Origin: Prostheceraeus crozeri
Lineage: Eukaryota > Platyhelminthes > Polycladida > Euryleptidae
Assembly: GCA_907163375.1 (NCBI GenBank)
Contig: CAJQUW010002106.1
Span: forward strand, 280,001-344,000
Length of the DNA: 64,000 bases
Reading direction: 5' to 3'
Shown here: piece by piece, positions 39,203 through 56,325 of the stretch
Numbering within the stretch: position 1 is the stretch's first letter
Layout of the letters: every line of letters begins with the position of its first letter
The notes under the pieces: generated by a model
Database searches by the model: none
What the model saw: the letters and a program-made list of their open reading frames with translations, nothing else
Told to the model about the DNA's origin: nothing
Position numbers and translations under genes: made by a program

Positions 39203-42200
39203 GAATACAAGAAACTATCACCGAAAATGTCTTCCCATTTAAGGATACGCAGAATTATTACAACTCACGTAGCATTTTTGTATGGTAAGTACTCCACAGA
39301 ACCAAATTGTCTTGAAAATAAGCATCAGTTGTAAATAAAATATAAATCTCACGGATTATTAGCATTTTCATCTTTATGAGTTGGACATAATATTTCACTG
39401 GAGTGTAGTTACCATACAATGTTATGTGCGTGAACTCACTTGTCAAATTTTTACCTGAATTTTCTATTTGAGAGTCACGAGACCCTTTGTTTAAAGCATC
39501 AGCCGTCATCTGTCTTTCCTCCACACGATTGAGTGTAGCATATACTGATAGAAGGAAACTTCCGTCGTAAGAATGAAGGAAATTGCACATTTCAGAATGT
39601 ATCGGCAATGTTTTGTTAGAATCAAGTGAAAAGGCTTTTACGAATCATGTAGATTCCCATAATACAGGATCTAATGGAAACTCGTTTTCTTCAGTGACAA
39701 TTTTCTTAACCTATGCTCACCTGATCTGTCATAAAGCTTGCATTAGATTCGTTCAGTCAATACAAAATCCCATTAAGGATTGTTAAAAAAAGCACTTGCT
39801 CTTTTTCTTGAAGAAGTGAGAATAATAATCATTATACTACATGTAATGAATTATAGTTCTTTGTTATTTGGGTCACTAATTCGCCTTATGAAGAGCTAGC
39901 AAGGTGAATAGTTCTTCCATATGTAGAGTTATAATCCTTGTCTATAGTTATTCAAAGTAAATAAGCCATGCGAGCAAAGTACATCATTATATAAAAAGAG
40001 ATGTTACACAAGATGATATTTCAAATACCGCCCTTCCCATGAATCCTTAATTTTTCCTGATCGACCGTAATTTCACCCTAATTATATTTCTTCTCTGATT
40101 TCTTTGCATCGGACCCATTTTCCAAGCTGCTTACTTTCATTTACGTTGTTGGAAATAATTGCTTTTTTGCTATTACTATTTATTCCCCTCTTGCTGCATT
40201 TCTTGTCCTATTCCTTGCTTGGCTTATGTTGTTGTGTTTTGTCTTGAAGTGTGCATTTCCTCCTTAGATATATTCGGTGGTGGTTTGAATTGCACTTGGT
40301 GAACTGAATATTTGTTTCATCAATGCCTGCAAGACACACAAGTCATGAAACGTCCTGCCGCTCATTCGAGAAAGAAATGTGTGCCAGTTATACGACAGAT
40401 AATGTTTTACTTTCAGAAATTTGCTGATTATGCATGTTCTCCTGTGTTCTTACCCCCATAATTTCACCCTGAAGGCTAAGGCTTGCCTATTTGAGTTATT
40501 ATTTAATTGGTTTCAGGTTAAATGTCTTTGCGTGCGCACATTTCTTTCTAGATATGACATTGGTGTGATTAATCCTTTTTTACGATATCCATATAGTTAG
40601 TGACTTAACGCTTTACACTGCTTCTCACGTCAACAGCTATATCTTTTCTCATATTGCATGATGTTTGTATTCGTTGTTAATCTAAATTTGTATTGATGTA
40701 CTGGTATCCTTCGTAGAATGAGCGTAAAGTTGATGTCACAAAATATTCTTCATTTATATCAGGACAGATTTTCAGCATGTCTGAAATTCGACAGCGTGCT
40801 GGCTACAGCGTACTTAAGATTGAAATTTTTTATAATTTTTTGGTGGAATGTAGAGCTGAAAGTAAACCATATATTCGTAGGAACATTTGTATGCTATCAA
40901 CATGTTATTATGAATACTTCTGCTGCATCTGCTATCACGTATTTAAGTATCTCTATAATAATTAATAATACCCAAATCAGTACTACATATAATATGTAAT
41001 CAATTTGTTATGTTCTAGTTTTCTAATTGAAGAATCTTAAATCGATTATATCCCTACTTACATGAGTAAAGAATAATGATAGTCAATATTAGCATGATAA
41101 ACAGTCTTTGTGTTGTTTAAATAGACGTTTAAGAATTCGTTGTTACTCAATAGTTCATCTTGATAGTGCTGTCGTTTTCAATACTTGAAAAACAATTCAT
41201 TATGAATGTATTTTCATCCAACTTTGTTATCGTGTCGAAAATCAAATATCTGTTTGACTATCACACGCCAGAGGTTATATATCTTCGTCGGTCACAGGGC
41301 CTGTATATAATAGTAATTTGTTACAGGAAGCAGCATTTATTTCTGAAAGCTAATAACGATGTGTGAATTCAAGTTTGTTTGATGTCAGGTAGTCAACTAA
41401 GCTTACGAAGTGAGAAATATTTTGTAAGGTTATTAAAAATATCGCAAAATATTAGAAGGAATTCTGATACTTATGGCGCTTCGCTTTTTATTATTGTGCA
41501 ATCATTTGATTATGCAAGTCATAAAATAATATTTTATATGTGCCTTTCTGTTTAATCCGACTTAATCTATCCTGTGTTCTTTAATTTGTAGGTTAAGTAA
41601 TATAATATAGTAATGCACAATTTTGTATTATCTTATTATTTCATTTGTGGAAGGTATTGATTTGCTTTTTGTCTCCTGACATACCTCATAACGTGATTTT
41701 GAAGAATATGGACCATTTCAGCATATTCCTGAGCAACGATCCTATAGCAGGACTGCAGTTGTAATAGTTGTGTTTTGAAACTTTCATAGCGCTGAATGGC
41801 AGTTGAGCGGACCTGGAAAATGTTGACAAATGAATGAGAGCATCGGTGCATAGCTTCATAGATTTTCGGTTAAGCTCGTGAAACATTTTTCTCGATCACA
41901 TTCAGTCAGACGTACCTTCAAAATGTCAAGTGATCTCAAACGGCTTAATATTAATAAGTTAGCCTATATGTTCTTTTTGATTCAGGATGATTGAGGCAAT
42001 CTCAGCCATTGCTTTCGGTTATCAGTATTGATAACTTACTGCAATTGCAGATTTTCCAATATGCCTAGTCAACCTGACAACGAATGCTTGCTGTTCTTCC
42101 TGTTGGACATCCACTTTTCACTTGAATTTTAGCACATATTGCCACATTGAACTACCTTTACTCTGTTTTTTTCGGGATATTTGCACATGCACTGAAAAAG

Positions 42201-42398
42201 TTAGGCAGAAAACGAAGGTTAAGTTGCTGCATTTTTGAAATTGCTGTTTCACGCGTTGAATGCTTTTGCGTTGTCCAACCAGAAGTTCTTATTCCAATAT
42301 CTTGCATCTCATGGTATGAATTTCTCGGAGTTTTGACTAGTTGATGAACTCTCAAGATCGTGGCTTTTTAGCTTTATTTTGATATTATCGAAGGGGGC
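39203..42398 (+). other. elav: ELAV intron, non-coding part
   Basis: First part of a 10.6-kb intron. No gene or element recognised. Confidence 0.45.
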
Positions 42399-42725
42399 AA
42401 GGAATCGTTTCAGGAAACTTATGGGCAAGGAAATCAGCGAGTTACAACCGCTCTCGTCAGACGGAATGTAGTTTCACTAACTCTCTTCTACAGATACTAT
42501 TTCGGCATAACATGCTATTTATGTTTCGCGCCCAAACATAATATATCTTCCAGAAGCGCACGCAGAGCTAGTGCATTCACATGACATCATGTGAGCGTAG
42601 GATGCACATGAACAATGATGTGAGTCTCCCATGTTTGCACGGCGCACCTTTGGAATCAGCTTCCCCAGACCTTCCTGACCAATGCATCCTTGATACTTTC
42701 AAGAGGCATGTGAATAGGTTTCCAT
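42399..42725 (+). mobile_element. LINE fragment, same family as copies A and B (copy C)
   Basis: The plus strand parallels the C-terminal coding end of copy A in the same order: KRVKNLMGKK-like (AAACTTATGGGCAAGGAAATC), SELQPLSSDG, YRYCFGR-like, CVPKPKI-like, an EARTQS/ANALTC-like section and PLESASPDLPDQCILDTFKR. Many stops and frame changes are present. It is older and more decayed than copies A and B and inserted in the opposite orientation. Confidence 0.72.
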
Positions 42726-45489
42726 GGTGGACGGTTTTGATGAGCATATAATATTCGAAATCTGAGCATGACAGTGATGTTGTATGTTCCAACGAAACAA
42801 TCACGTCCAGTCAGCACAGATGCAATATTTTGTCTGCCTCAGGATTCGATCTTTTTCTCAAATAGATGGCTCAAACATGGTTCCGACATTTTGAAGATGT
42901 CAGATGCGTGCATTGATACTAAGATCCTAAGATTTTTATTGAAGAGGAATGCAATGTTCATAGCGTAGGTTGTATCAGACCGGAACACCGATAATGCAAC
43001 CGCTATTACCGATATTACTTTTCAACGTTGTTGATCAGTTTTTGAGTGATCATTACAATCTTCATAATCGTCGGTTCGACTGGGCAAAAGTAACTTTCAA
43101 TTTCATGGTCGGTAAATCACATCAGTAAATTGGAAGTTGATATGACAGGGTATTCAGTGGTTCGAACCTGAAATACCATACATAATATGAGTGGGATAAA
43201 CTTGAAAATATTCGTATAGATAATGGGTCTAATAAATTATGATAGGCATATTCGGTTTGTCAGAAAAATTAGCTGGTTGCAATATTGTGCACTTAAGATT
43301 GAATGAAATTTACTGTCCACTGCTTGCTATAAGTTATCTGAAGTATGAAAAAGAATTGTCATGAGATGTCATAGTTGATATCAATATCAAGATTTTTCTT
43401 CCATCCAACATTTTTCTTCCACATAGTCTCATTTTGATAATGAATTCTTTCTAGCTCGTGTTTAAGGTCAACAAGGATTTCGTTGAGAATTTCTCCACAT
43501 GCTGTTGAGTCAAAAATGATCACTTGAGGAAAAAAGAAGAATCCAACCTTTCTTCAATATCCTTTGAAATTGATCATTAGTTAAGAGTCCACGGAAATCG
43601 TTGCTGCTCCATATCCATTTAGAATATTAACTGTCGACGACATATCAGAAAATGGCAACAACGATGATTTCCCGTTTACATAATTTGGATGACAATTCAT
43701 CGTGACGCAGATTCAACTTCCTGCGCAATCCATCTTGATCAGCCTCCTCTGTAAAAACAAGCTCTACTCCTCGGTCGCTTGTCAAAAACTTCATGAATAT
43801 TGATGATATTTCTTGCTCCGAGTCTTTGGACGTTTCTGGACAGTTTCTCACTTTGATTTCTATGGCGTCGTTGTTCGCACCCATCTGTGCTCAACATCTT
43901 GCACTGAGTTCTGTAAAGTGCTCCCACTGGGAGATGTGTCAAGCATCCTGATCAAAGAAATACCGCAAATTTTGTGCGCATTACAGCGAGCTTTTAAACG
44001 AAGTTAGATGAATATTATCATTTTGATAAAGTATTGTCTTTTCTTTCCGTGGCGCTTCGTTTGAGGAAAGCTGGGAGTGTAAGAAATGGGTGTGCATTCC
44101 TCATTCCACTAACTTCATACGCTAAGAAAATTTTTCTCTTCCCGACGCTTACCAGTGAATTAATGTTGAATTTGCAAATGATTCCTATCATCATAGACAA
44201 TGCATTTCTTTAAAGTTTCACATTAATTATCAATCATCCTGTCGATGAATTATTTCATGGATTTTAAAGACATTACCATGTATTTCACAATACTGAGACT
44301 ATTGTTAGTTGTCAGTGCAGCATATTTTAATGTATTCCCTGCTAATATCTTAGCGTTATACACCTGGAAGTTCATTTTTCAAACAACCTCATTGCTTTGA
44401 TTTAAACATAAAGTAGTTAAAACGGGTAACCGGGTACACGTATAATGTACATGAATGCATTTCGGTGCATTTATTTTCAAAACTAGGGAGAGTTGTCCTA
44501 GAGAGATAGAAACACCACTGAGACTGAGAAGCGATAGTCCGAAAGTCTTCAGCGGCAACGAAAAGCATATTAGATTAATCATACTTCACGCAATACAAGG
44601 AACGCCAATCGTGCAACAGACCAGACGACAAAACGGTGAATACATTCCATCGTCTGTAACTGGGATATGACGCCAGCAGTCATTTCTTGTCCATGCATGG
44701 TCACTTCCAACCGTCATGATCATAGAAATGTTTCTCCCTCATAATTTTTCCTATAATCAACATAAAAATCATATGGCAGCAGTAGCGATGGATCAAGTGA
44801 AATGAGCTGTGATTTTTATTGAATAAGTTGAATATTTCATCAAACTTAACTGATTGCTTATGACCTTGCCGTTCGTCATCGTAGAATTATACGCCACCTT
44901 TAAGCTAAGAAAAAATAACCTGACCTAGTTTCATACAAGACTGATTTTGTTAATATTAAGTCGAGCATAAATTCAAGTTATCCCGAAATTGTAGGAGGGC
45001 ATTGGTCATTCATCGCATTCTGCCATTTCTTGAGTACACTTTAAGTTAACAACCTGAGTAATTCATTCGAAAAATTCACACTTTTATTTCATAATATAAA
45101 TAGTGCGCATCTGATTTTGAGTCCGGATAGCAATACACATTGCGTAGGACGCTGAATCACATATTGATCGAATAGTCATCATGACAACTGTTCATTGTTA
45201 TCAGCCATTGGAAGTCGATCTTCACACTTAAGATCACCAGCGTATTCCTTTCTATTACCTTTATAAAATTATGTAAAGACAAATAGTGATAATATTTATG
45301 AATGTATAATTGTCATTTTATCCGAAATATTGCAGAATTTTGGGCTTGAAGATCATTTGAACAAACCAATTGACTTATGTCCGAACAAAAGTGCTCAAAA
45401 AAAAAGAACAACTGAAAATCACCTGGTGAACGAAGCATTTCGGCGCCAACTGTAGGTCTACTTAATCCTAGCACTTTCTTGAATGTTGA
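42726..45489 (+). other. elav: ELAV intron, non-coding part
   Basis: No recognised gene. Overlapping open frames on both strands at 43645-44007 give no family match. Confidence 0.4.
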
Positions 45490-46113
45490 TTACATGTTAG
45501 AGGTGCAATTCAGAAATTCACCCTTCTCGTAGGGATTGCCTTCATTCTTCGGGCATTGAAGAAGTGTGTAGTGTATACCCTTCTTGTGTGTCGGTGAATC
45601 ATGTCTCCTTATTTTCAAGGTCATCATTGGAACTGAAAATTCATATGTTAATTCACAGAGACAGTTTTGTAGCTTCTGAATTTGATCAGGAGTATACCGC
45701 ACCACCTCGACTGGAGAAGATAGTATCTAACACTTCCACGTGGAAATGATGTGCGTACGTGTGTTTCGATTTAGCAGCTCATAGATCATGGAAGCGTTAT
45801 AATCTTCTCTCCCATTCCACGATCTCTCGGCGAAATGATGAGCACTTGAACCACGGGGATTAAAGCTTATTGTGATATCAAACTCATTCAATTTATTTTG
45901 TATGGAATCTTGATCACATTTATCATTTGAGTTATCAAAATGCTGTCTATAACTCCACATAAAATGATTTTTCCATCCTTTGAGTTCACTATTGAGAGGA
46001 GAACAGTCTTCATGTAAGGAGAGAACTTTCGTCACCTTAAGAACTGTGGTTTGAGGTCTACGCCGCTTCAAATATTGATTTCGATTAGAAGTATTCCAAT
46101 TCAGTCGCTGCAA
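45490..46113 (-). mobile_element. Possible Bel/Pao-type LTR retrotransposon fossil (integrase region)
   Basis: A minus-strand segment carries SIQNKLNEFDITISFNPRG followed by AHHFAERSW, similar to the end of the Bel/Pao integrase core (I--F-PP-A-HhGG-WER). The element is broken, short and old; no LTRs, gag or reverse transcriptase were recognised nearby. The assignment rests on one motif neighbourhood. Confidence 0.3.
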
Positions 46114-46734
46114 TGTCGGCTCAGTTTGATTCTTGCCTTAACACAGTCAATGAGTTGGAAGCTTATTTAACATTCGAAGGATTTTCGCTGCCGGAGTTGA
46201 TGGCTTTTATTACCCTAAATTACCGATCTATCTGCACATCAAACCACGTGCCGTTGCGCGACGGTATGTAGGAAGAAATCGATTCGCATTGTGAAGATTT
46301 GAATGATTGCTTTGACGCAGCGCAAGAGCCAATTTCCATAGTGTGGGGAATTTAACCGGTACAAACGTTTCGACTCCGTCAATATCAATTTATTCAAAGT
46401 GGAGAAGAATGTGTCGCTAATAAATATAACCTCTTTGTTTTCAAATGCTGCCATAATTTCAAATGGAATCGCTGTCATGCTTAAAAGTATTTTATTTGCA
46501 GATACCAGTGCATTCATAGATAAGAGAAAAGCAATCTAATACTCGTACAAGAAACGAATACACGCTTTACGTTTTTAAGTCTAGTATAAGGTGAATCAAA
46601 TTACTCTATTCAGGTGTTGTCTTTACCAAGTATTTAGGAGCGTCTACTGTTGAATTCACTACTCAGATCTTCATAATTCTTGGCACTTCTATGCGCATAA
46701 AGCTATATCTGCTCCTGGCACTATCATGAATCTA

Positions 46735-46850
46735 GTGTTTTGCTAGCCTTGATGAATTGTCGCACCGCGTGAGCATTTCGATGACTGGGTTCGATTCCCT
46801 CCTGAAAGGCAACTTCTCGTGGTTGTGTCAGGAGTAGGGCGTATTTAGAT
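46735..46850 (+). mobile_element. tRNA-derived SINE remnant
   Basis: A-box-like TAGCCTTGATG (46744-46754) and a perfect B box GGTTCGATTCC (46788-46798) are spaced as in tRNA genes. The cloverleaf cannot be closed, so it is not a functional tRNA. After the B box, CTCCTGA and TCAGGAG form a short hairpin around CAACTTCTCGTGG, the start of the SINE body. The 3' limit is uncertain. Confidence 0.55.
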
Positions 46851-48116
46851 ATTTATTCGATCTGGTGAAAGTCAGGGACATTGAATTGCTTAGTCGATTC
46901 TCCGAGGTCGCCGGGAAGCGGTGCTAAAACAAAATATAATTTCAGTAAGCCTTCATTCTTCATAACAAAGACTCACCACAAATCAGAGCTCCAAAACTTA
47001 AGTCAAGTGACAAAGGTCCTGAATATACTAACCGCATATTACCGTCTAAAAGTCGCAGACAGCAAATCAATTAATTGATATTATGAACATACTGCAATCG
47101 AGGTCACCTACTAAAATCCGAGTGTGAATAGTCACAGAAAGCTTGATTTCTTTAAATGAATGCGGAACATTTAATTTTTCCGAAATGGTTGAACTCTTTG
47201 TAATCATCTAATTATTCATACTGACAGCACATTAAAGCTTTATCTTTCTATATATTTTTGTAACTAATTTCCATCTAAAAGACATGATTCTTTATTTTAC
47301 ATTCGGTTATACGAAGAAAGTGGGAAATAGCATCGTCCAAGTTAGTCAGTCAGGGCCTCCGGACATAATGTTTCAGCGTTGCGGCGTTGTCTGGGCTTGC
47401 TCCAAAACTGCTACTGAACTTAATTGCGAACATCGGAATATGAAGGTATTCTCTAAAATGATGAAAATCATTACCGCTTGAATACCATGAAATAATCTGC
47501 ACTCATGTGAGTGAACTTCAAAGTCGATTAGAAGCATCGTGATAATTATCAGCTCTTGATGACTGATAGTCTCAGAGGTACTGAAGTAGTTAGAAGAAGT
47601 GCGATAAGGTGCCTGTGACTACCGCTACTGCGTCAATTATGTCAGCCATTTCTAAACATAAGTTCTTTACAAATGGAAATGGTCTGAATATGAGCCTCAT
47701 TCCCTTAAAGCGGAGTATTAGTGAATATTGTATACTGCATCATATAATCCGTGCTTCACCTATCAAATCCATCTTGTATTATAAATACTGTTTTAGGTTT
47801 TATCTGCTTATTGGTATGCAGATTCTGGTCAGTGTTCATTGGGACTATCTATCCAACAACAACCGATAATGTTAATGATAGCAGGTGATGTTGTCAGATT
47901 ATTCAAATGCATTTTGATATTTCTACCTCAAATTTACAGTATGTTATTGAATTGAGTTAGGCATCATTCAATAGATAAATGATTTGTGATTTCTCCCTCC
48001 TCCATCGATGCATTTAGGCAGTTGATATTTAATGGTAGTCATGTATGTACCTACATTGTAATTCTTATGTATATCTTCTACTGTGATTTCTAGGGCTCGA
48101 TATAACATGGGTAACT
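46851..48116 (+). other. elav: ELAV intron, non-coding part
   Basis: No recognised gene or element. Confidence 0.4.
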
Positions 48117-49351
48117 TAGGGTGGTCCAAAAAGTACGGCGAAATTTCAAACCACGTTTATCAGTTCTTCACACATTTGCATTTATTAGCTGTGTTTTTCA
48201 GAAATTGCTTATAAAATTTCATCGCAATATGCTGACATTTGAAGGTTGCCCCATCTGTGCGATTTCAATTAATAAATACGTATATGTTGCCAAGACCTAC
48301 TTTACGTGCTTATCATTAAAACGTATGACACATCATGTATTTATCATTACATAGCTTTATAGAATTAGGCTAAGAAAATTTCTGACATGTCCAAGGTAGC
48401 TGACACCGTATGAAGAACCCGACGTGCTGTCGAAATTTTTTGGCGCGTCACATGTCACAAGATAATTTCGATTTAGATCATTTTTTATATCTGACGCACA
48501 GTTTTCCTAAAAAAGAAAACAACATTTTATTTAAGGTTGCTACACAAAGATGGTGTAGATCAGATATGGAATGCCAGGCATTATTAGCTACATTGACTAT
48601 TACTTACATGTTAGTGTATTAATATGTATTATCATAATTTTATTATTAGTTATTGTTGGCAGCAGGTTCAACATCGGAAGCGTCACTGACTGATGCCAAC
48701 GTTCGGCCTACAACTGAAATTAGACCATTTAGTATTCGTACTAAACGGATTAGGAAACGGTGTCCACGTGAAGCCTACCTTGATTTTCTGCTTCTAGTAA
48801 CCCTGTTCCATGAAAACATCATGGCAGCACAACCATCATTTTCAAACCCGCATGACATTCACGACGTGAGATGGATGCTCAAAGATTTTTACTGTCTGGA
48901 GATGTTGCTTTTCTGTCATGACACATTCTTCACAAAAAGGTCATTAAATGTTCAAAATCCTGCGTAATCCAGGTATCAAAACAGTATTTTTTTTCAAAAT
49001 CTTTGATCAGCGTTCGAGGGGACAATCTGTCATATGGTCATTTTCAACGTAGAGCCAAAATCTTCAGCGTGATCAACAACGCATTGGAACACGGAGTTGC
49101 TCTGTCGGTGGCGTATAATGCAACAACTTCAACAAAATGCGAGGATCAGTAACAATTCATCCTTCGTCTCGTGCATGTGTATTGAAGTAGCTCCCCGACA
49201 CCATCAGAATCCATATTAGTGACAAAAAGGTGAAAATTGGGGTGACCCTTTGTCTCCGACTATCGCGTTTAAATTTTGCATTTCATATTTTTTTCAGATC
49301 ATAGAAAAAACGATCTGCAAAATTATGCTTTTCAATTTTCGGACCACCCTA
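48117..49351. mobile_element. 1.2-kb DNA element with TAGGGTGGTCC inverted ends
   Basis: TAGGGTGGTCC (48117-48127) is exactly inverted at 49341-49351 (GGACCACCCTA), with an A-rich inner continuation on both sides. The outer TA may be the target duplication. Two plus-strand open frames (48410-48622, 48653-48967) show no recognised transposase motif but may be remnants of one. Family unresolved. Confidence 0.65.
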
Positions 49352-52435
<3,084 letters not shown>

Positions 52436-52558
52436 CTGTCAACAGGGACGTACCCCCTAAGTACAGTTCAGCAGTAAGGGATTTAAACGACCTTACAAAT
52501 ATGCTCACTGATCCAGTCTGTCTTGGGATGCCTCCGCCAAAAAAAGATACATTCACAG
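52436..52558 (+). CDS. Candidate unidentified exon
   Basis: A 123-base island, GC-richer than its flanks, reads open with protein-like composition: VNRDVPPKYSSAVRDLNDL, then TNMLTDPVCLGMPPPKKDTF. It has a plausible acceptor (ATATTTACAG) and a donor (ACAG/GTACG), and enters and leaves in phase 1, so it is symmetric. It does not match the ELAV C-terminus. I do not recognise the protein; DLNDLTNML resembles an amphipathic helix of LD type. It may be an exon of another gene nested in or following ELAV, an exonised remnant, or a chance open stretch. Confidence 0.3.
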
Positions 52559-55500
52559 GTACGAATTGATAGCATACTAAGGTTATCTCACGAAAGAATT
52601 CTAGTTACATGTATATTATTGCTAAGTTGGCTTTTGTCGCTATTTTATATTCTAACCCTGGATTGAAGAAACAGCAGATATATACTAATGCGACTACGCA
52701 CATGGAGTCATGAATTCGTTCAGCCGTTCGCATTGCTTTTCGGGAACCCATAAGGATCGATGGTTGTTGTGAATTCAGTGCTCACTTAACGATTGAGCAC
52801 TGATTGAAAAACGTCAAAAAGTTCTGCGCTGACGGAAAACTTTAGTGTGAACATCACAGTGAAGATAATCAAAAAGTCACCATTTTACTAAATGCGAGCC
52901 GTAAGCTATGGCGCTTTTAAGTGGAATGCGAACTGCGAGCAAAGTCGCTGTTGAAAGAATATGCGCGGTGCAAACGATTAAAAAATGCAGGCAAGGCAAA
53001 GTGGTGAACAATATCGATTCGATTTTAAATCATTAAATTATGATCAATTATTTGGCTTTCCCATTTTTCATTTTTTATCATGCGATTTTAGTTTGCAAAG
53101 GCACAAAGATGTATACTTTTTAATCAACAACGAGAATATTATTTTAGCATAATTGATTACATTCCAAAACTAATTCATGATTGCGTTGTCGTGGTGGATG
53201 ATTAATTGATCGAATCAATCTGCTTACAATTATTAAAAATCGAAAATGTACATACAATATGTAAATGTATCAAATGCACTTATTATCAGGATGATTGCCT
53301 TTGAATTATCCTATCTTTCAAATTTTGTGTCGCAGGCATTTCCTATGCTGATGTACATGCTTCCGTTCAATCATTTCTAAGTGCGATGTTTTAGCTGATG
53401 ATAACTTGTTAATTTGAGCACCAAAACGACCATGAAACTCCATGCGCATTGCCATCACCAAGTACCTCAGGTCTATGCAGTTAAGGCAATTGACGCACTG
53501 AGATGTTGATTCTTTTAGTATCAGGATGGGATTTCGCACGATTGTCAAACCAATGCAGTAAAAGTGAATTACTAATCAGTTGAACCCAACTATTACATAC
53601 CAAGAACTCAATTGATAGTGCACTCGAAAGTACACTTTCATTGAAGTATGACTGTCTCAGCCACCTTCAGTGTCTGCGTTGTTCTGACCGCCGTATTCAA
53701 CGTAAGTCGAGATCACTAAACTTTATGAGAGTGGCATTCATTGGCGACTGCCGCGATGAGGCCCGATGGAAGCGCTACAGGACTCTCAATTTTCGGGACG
53801 AAAAGTGGGAAGAAACCCATTGTCATGAGAATTTTTTTGATGAATTTACTCAATCAACTGCCTGTGGATTTTGGTTTTTGAATGTTTAGCTGCCTATGTT
53901 GTATTCATTTATTCATATTTCAAATTAATTTGATGAGCTTCACGGATGGTTCGATGTGCTCATCCATTCTTCCTATTTACCATAATCCTAGTAGGCCTTC
54001 ATAGTTTTCTTGCTATAAGATTGAGATATTCTCAAGCTACAAATATCGTAAGAAATGTCAGTGTTGCAAGATAAATGTCGATGTCTTGAATAATTAATCA
54101 ATATCGGCTGTCGAGAAGTTTCAGCAAAATTTCATCGATCCTGAAGAAAGTATAGTTCTCAGATCATAGCTGCTTGGTGGAGAGAGAAGAGAAGATGGTG
54201 GTAGGTCATCGGTTGGCAAACAGTGGTGAGAGTTCATCACTTGAATTTCACATGAGATTTAGAATGGGAAGAAAGTCAATAGCAGCTTGAAATTGACTGG
54301 TTTCATATGACCTGGCGTTGAAATGTTGAATAGCAGATTACCAATGATTAAAATTAACACTAGACGGGACACATTTCTGTTCAATAATGCATCTCACATA
54401 ATATTGACTCGCGTCTTGTGTCAAAACCCAACACCTTAAAGTTTACTCAAAGTGAAGTGTATTTGCTTTCAAACTCAGTGAGGATTTTATGCTATTTTTG
54501 TGATCAATATTCATATTGATTTTATCGACATACTTGAAAAGTATCAGAGAAAAGTTGACATTTTAGAGAAAGGTCAAGTTTTGCGAAGGGGATGAGGAAC
54601 ATTATGGTATCGAATATCATCTATCAAACTTAAGTGAGATCATTGAAGAAGATTGATTATCTTCTCAGCATTAACTTTCTTGTCTGTGAACTGATTCAAT
54701 GTAGATAGGATTTAGAAAGACGATTGTTTCTTGATTCCGGTTTCAAAACATTTTGTTAAACTTAAATACAATTTATACATCCAACTGAAATTGAATGCTG
54801 CATGCATGTAGGTGTGGATATAATAAAGTGAAAAGTGTTGCAAGATGCGTTGAAATGAAATGAGTAATGAAACGAGTAACTTAAATATCCGTTAATGATG
54901 ATAACAGTCGAATTATGTTTGTAATACGAGATGTCAACAAAATACATCTCTGTTTCGAATAAAATCGACTTTACAGCGTTGGTTTTGCGAATATTTATAT
55001 AATTGAATAAATGCAATAAATTTTCTTCAATTAGTACTGAGTGTCGTTGCAGTCGGCACCACGATAAATTTTCGGCTGTTTTACTTTTCATTAACTGCGG
55101 CTAGATTCTCTGCATGTTCGTCAACCTACCGATGAAGTTGGCGTTCAATTTTACCAATGAAGTGGTTGCTTAGGTCCTTCAAGCATGAAAGTCAATGCAC
55201 AACACAAGACTTCATTAACCTCTTCAGTGAAAAATGCTTTTTGACATGTACTAAAAACAACTTGCGTGAATGCAGTATAAGTCTTAAATTATTTTTAGAT
55301 CATTTTCATATTTTTCGGATACTTCAATGTACGTTCGGTATAGCAGAGTAAATTGTTTCATTATAATTTCTATTATTGCTCTCCTATATTGCCTGCATTT
55401 TTCACTTTTGCTATTAAGTTTTTTGAAAAATGCGTACTGACGAAATGTATTTATTCAATTTCTGTCATTATCCGTAACTTAATCTCTTTACAGTTGATTA

Positions 55501-56325
55501 GATTCAAAATGGTGACATGTATTTAGTTGTTAATGCGCGTTGCTGTACCGAATTCACCTGATTGCAATGAACTCCAAACAGTGCGAATACTCATCCTTTC
55601 TATAATTACTCTCAATGTAATTATAATTAAGCACTAAAGACAACACGTGTGCACAGCTCAAAATGATGATCGATTATATCAATTATAATGATTCGTTGAA
55701 ATACCATTACGTTGAAATTGGAAATTCATGGTTGAAAGTTTCACCAATTGTATTGCCATTTTCGCATTACACAGGCATAGAAAATATATACATGCGCTAA
55801 AAGTTTGATTGATATTTAGACTTTTTTTCTAGATATCTAAGTCGGCGACAGGGTTTTCGAGTTCAATTTTATGTAAATTTGGCAAATTTTATTGGTTCTC
55901 ACAAAATTCTCAAAAGTACAGTAAAAATTAAGAAAAGTGCGTTAAAAGGGGGCTTGAGACATAGCAGGTATAAGAATTTCATATTTCTCTTTAATTTCAT
56001 TGACATCGTGGTATGGCTGAAACTACTCATTTATTCAAATTGGAAGCAACAAATTTATTAAAAATTCAAATCTGTTAAAAAGTTTCTAAGTATCAAAGTT
56101 GCTAGATTTTCTTCGTGATTTGATGGATCATGAGTTACGTGGAGTTCTAAGTGAATATCATGATATCTAAGGTGTTGATTTGGATTATGCGTTCAGATAA
56201 ATTGGGATGATAACTGATCAATCTTATGGAGGATAACATTGACTTGATGGAGTGCAAGCTTGCTTCGAAAAGAAAATAATCACGACAGCAAAAATTGATA
56301 GATTCGTAAATGAATGATTTATATA
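52559..56325 (+). other. Non-coding stretch
   Basis: AT-rich, with no recognised gene. An 82-codon frame at 53641-53889 has a charged, Cys-containing sequence without family match. Confidence 0.4.

Noticed and set aside
38752-39221. Frames of 80-112 codons on the other strand and in shifted frames over the hinge exon
   Set aside because: Shadows of the GC-rich, repeat-coding ELAV exon; the true frame is fixed by splice phases and by continuity with RRM2 and RRM3.
46239-46517. 92-codon minus-strand frame beside the possible Bel/Pao fossil
   Set aside because: No recognisable domain; linking it to the fossil would be guesswork.
46744-46798. tRNA gene
   Set aside because: A and B boxes are present but the acceptor and anticodon arms do not form; the SINE explanation fits better.
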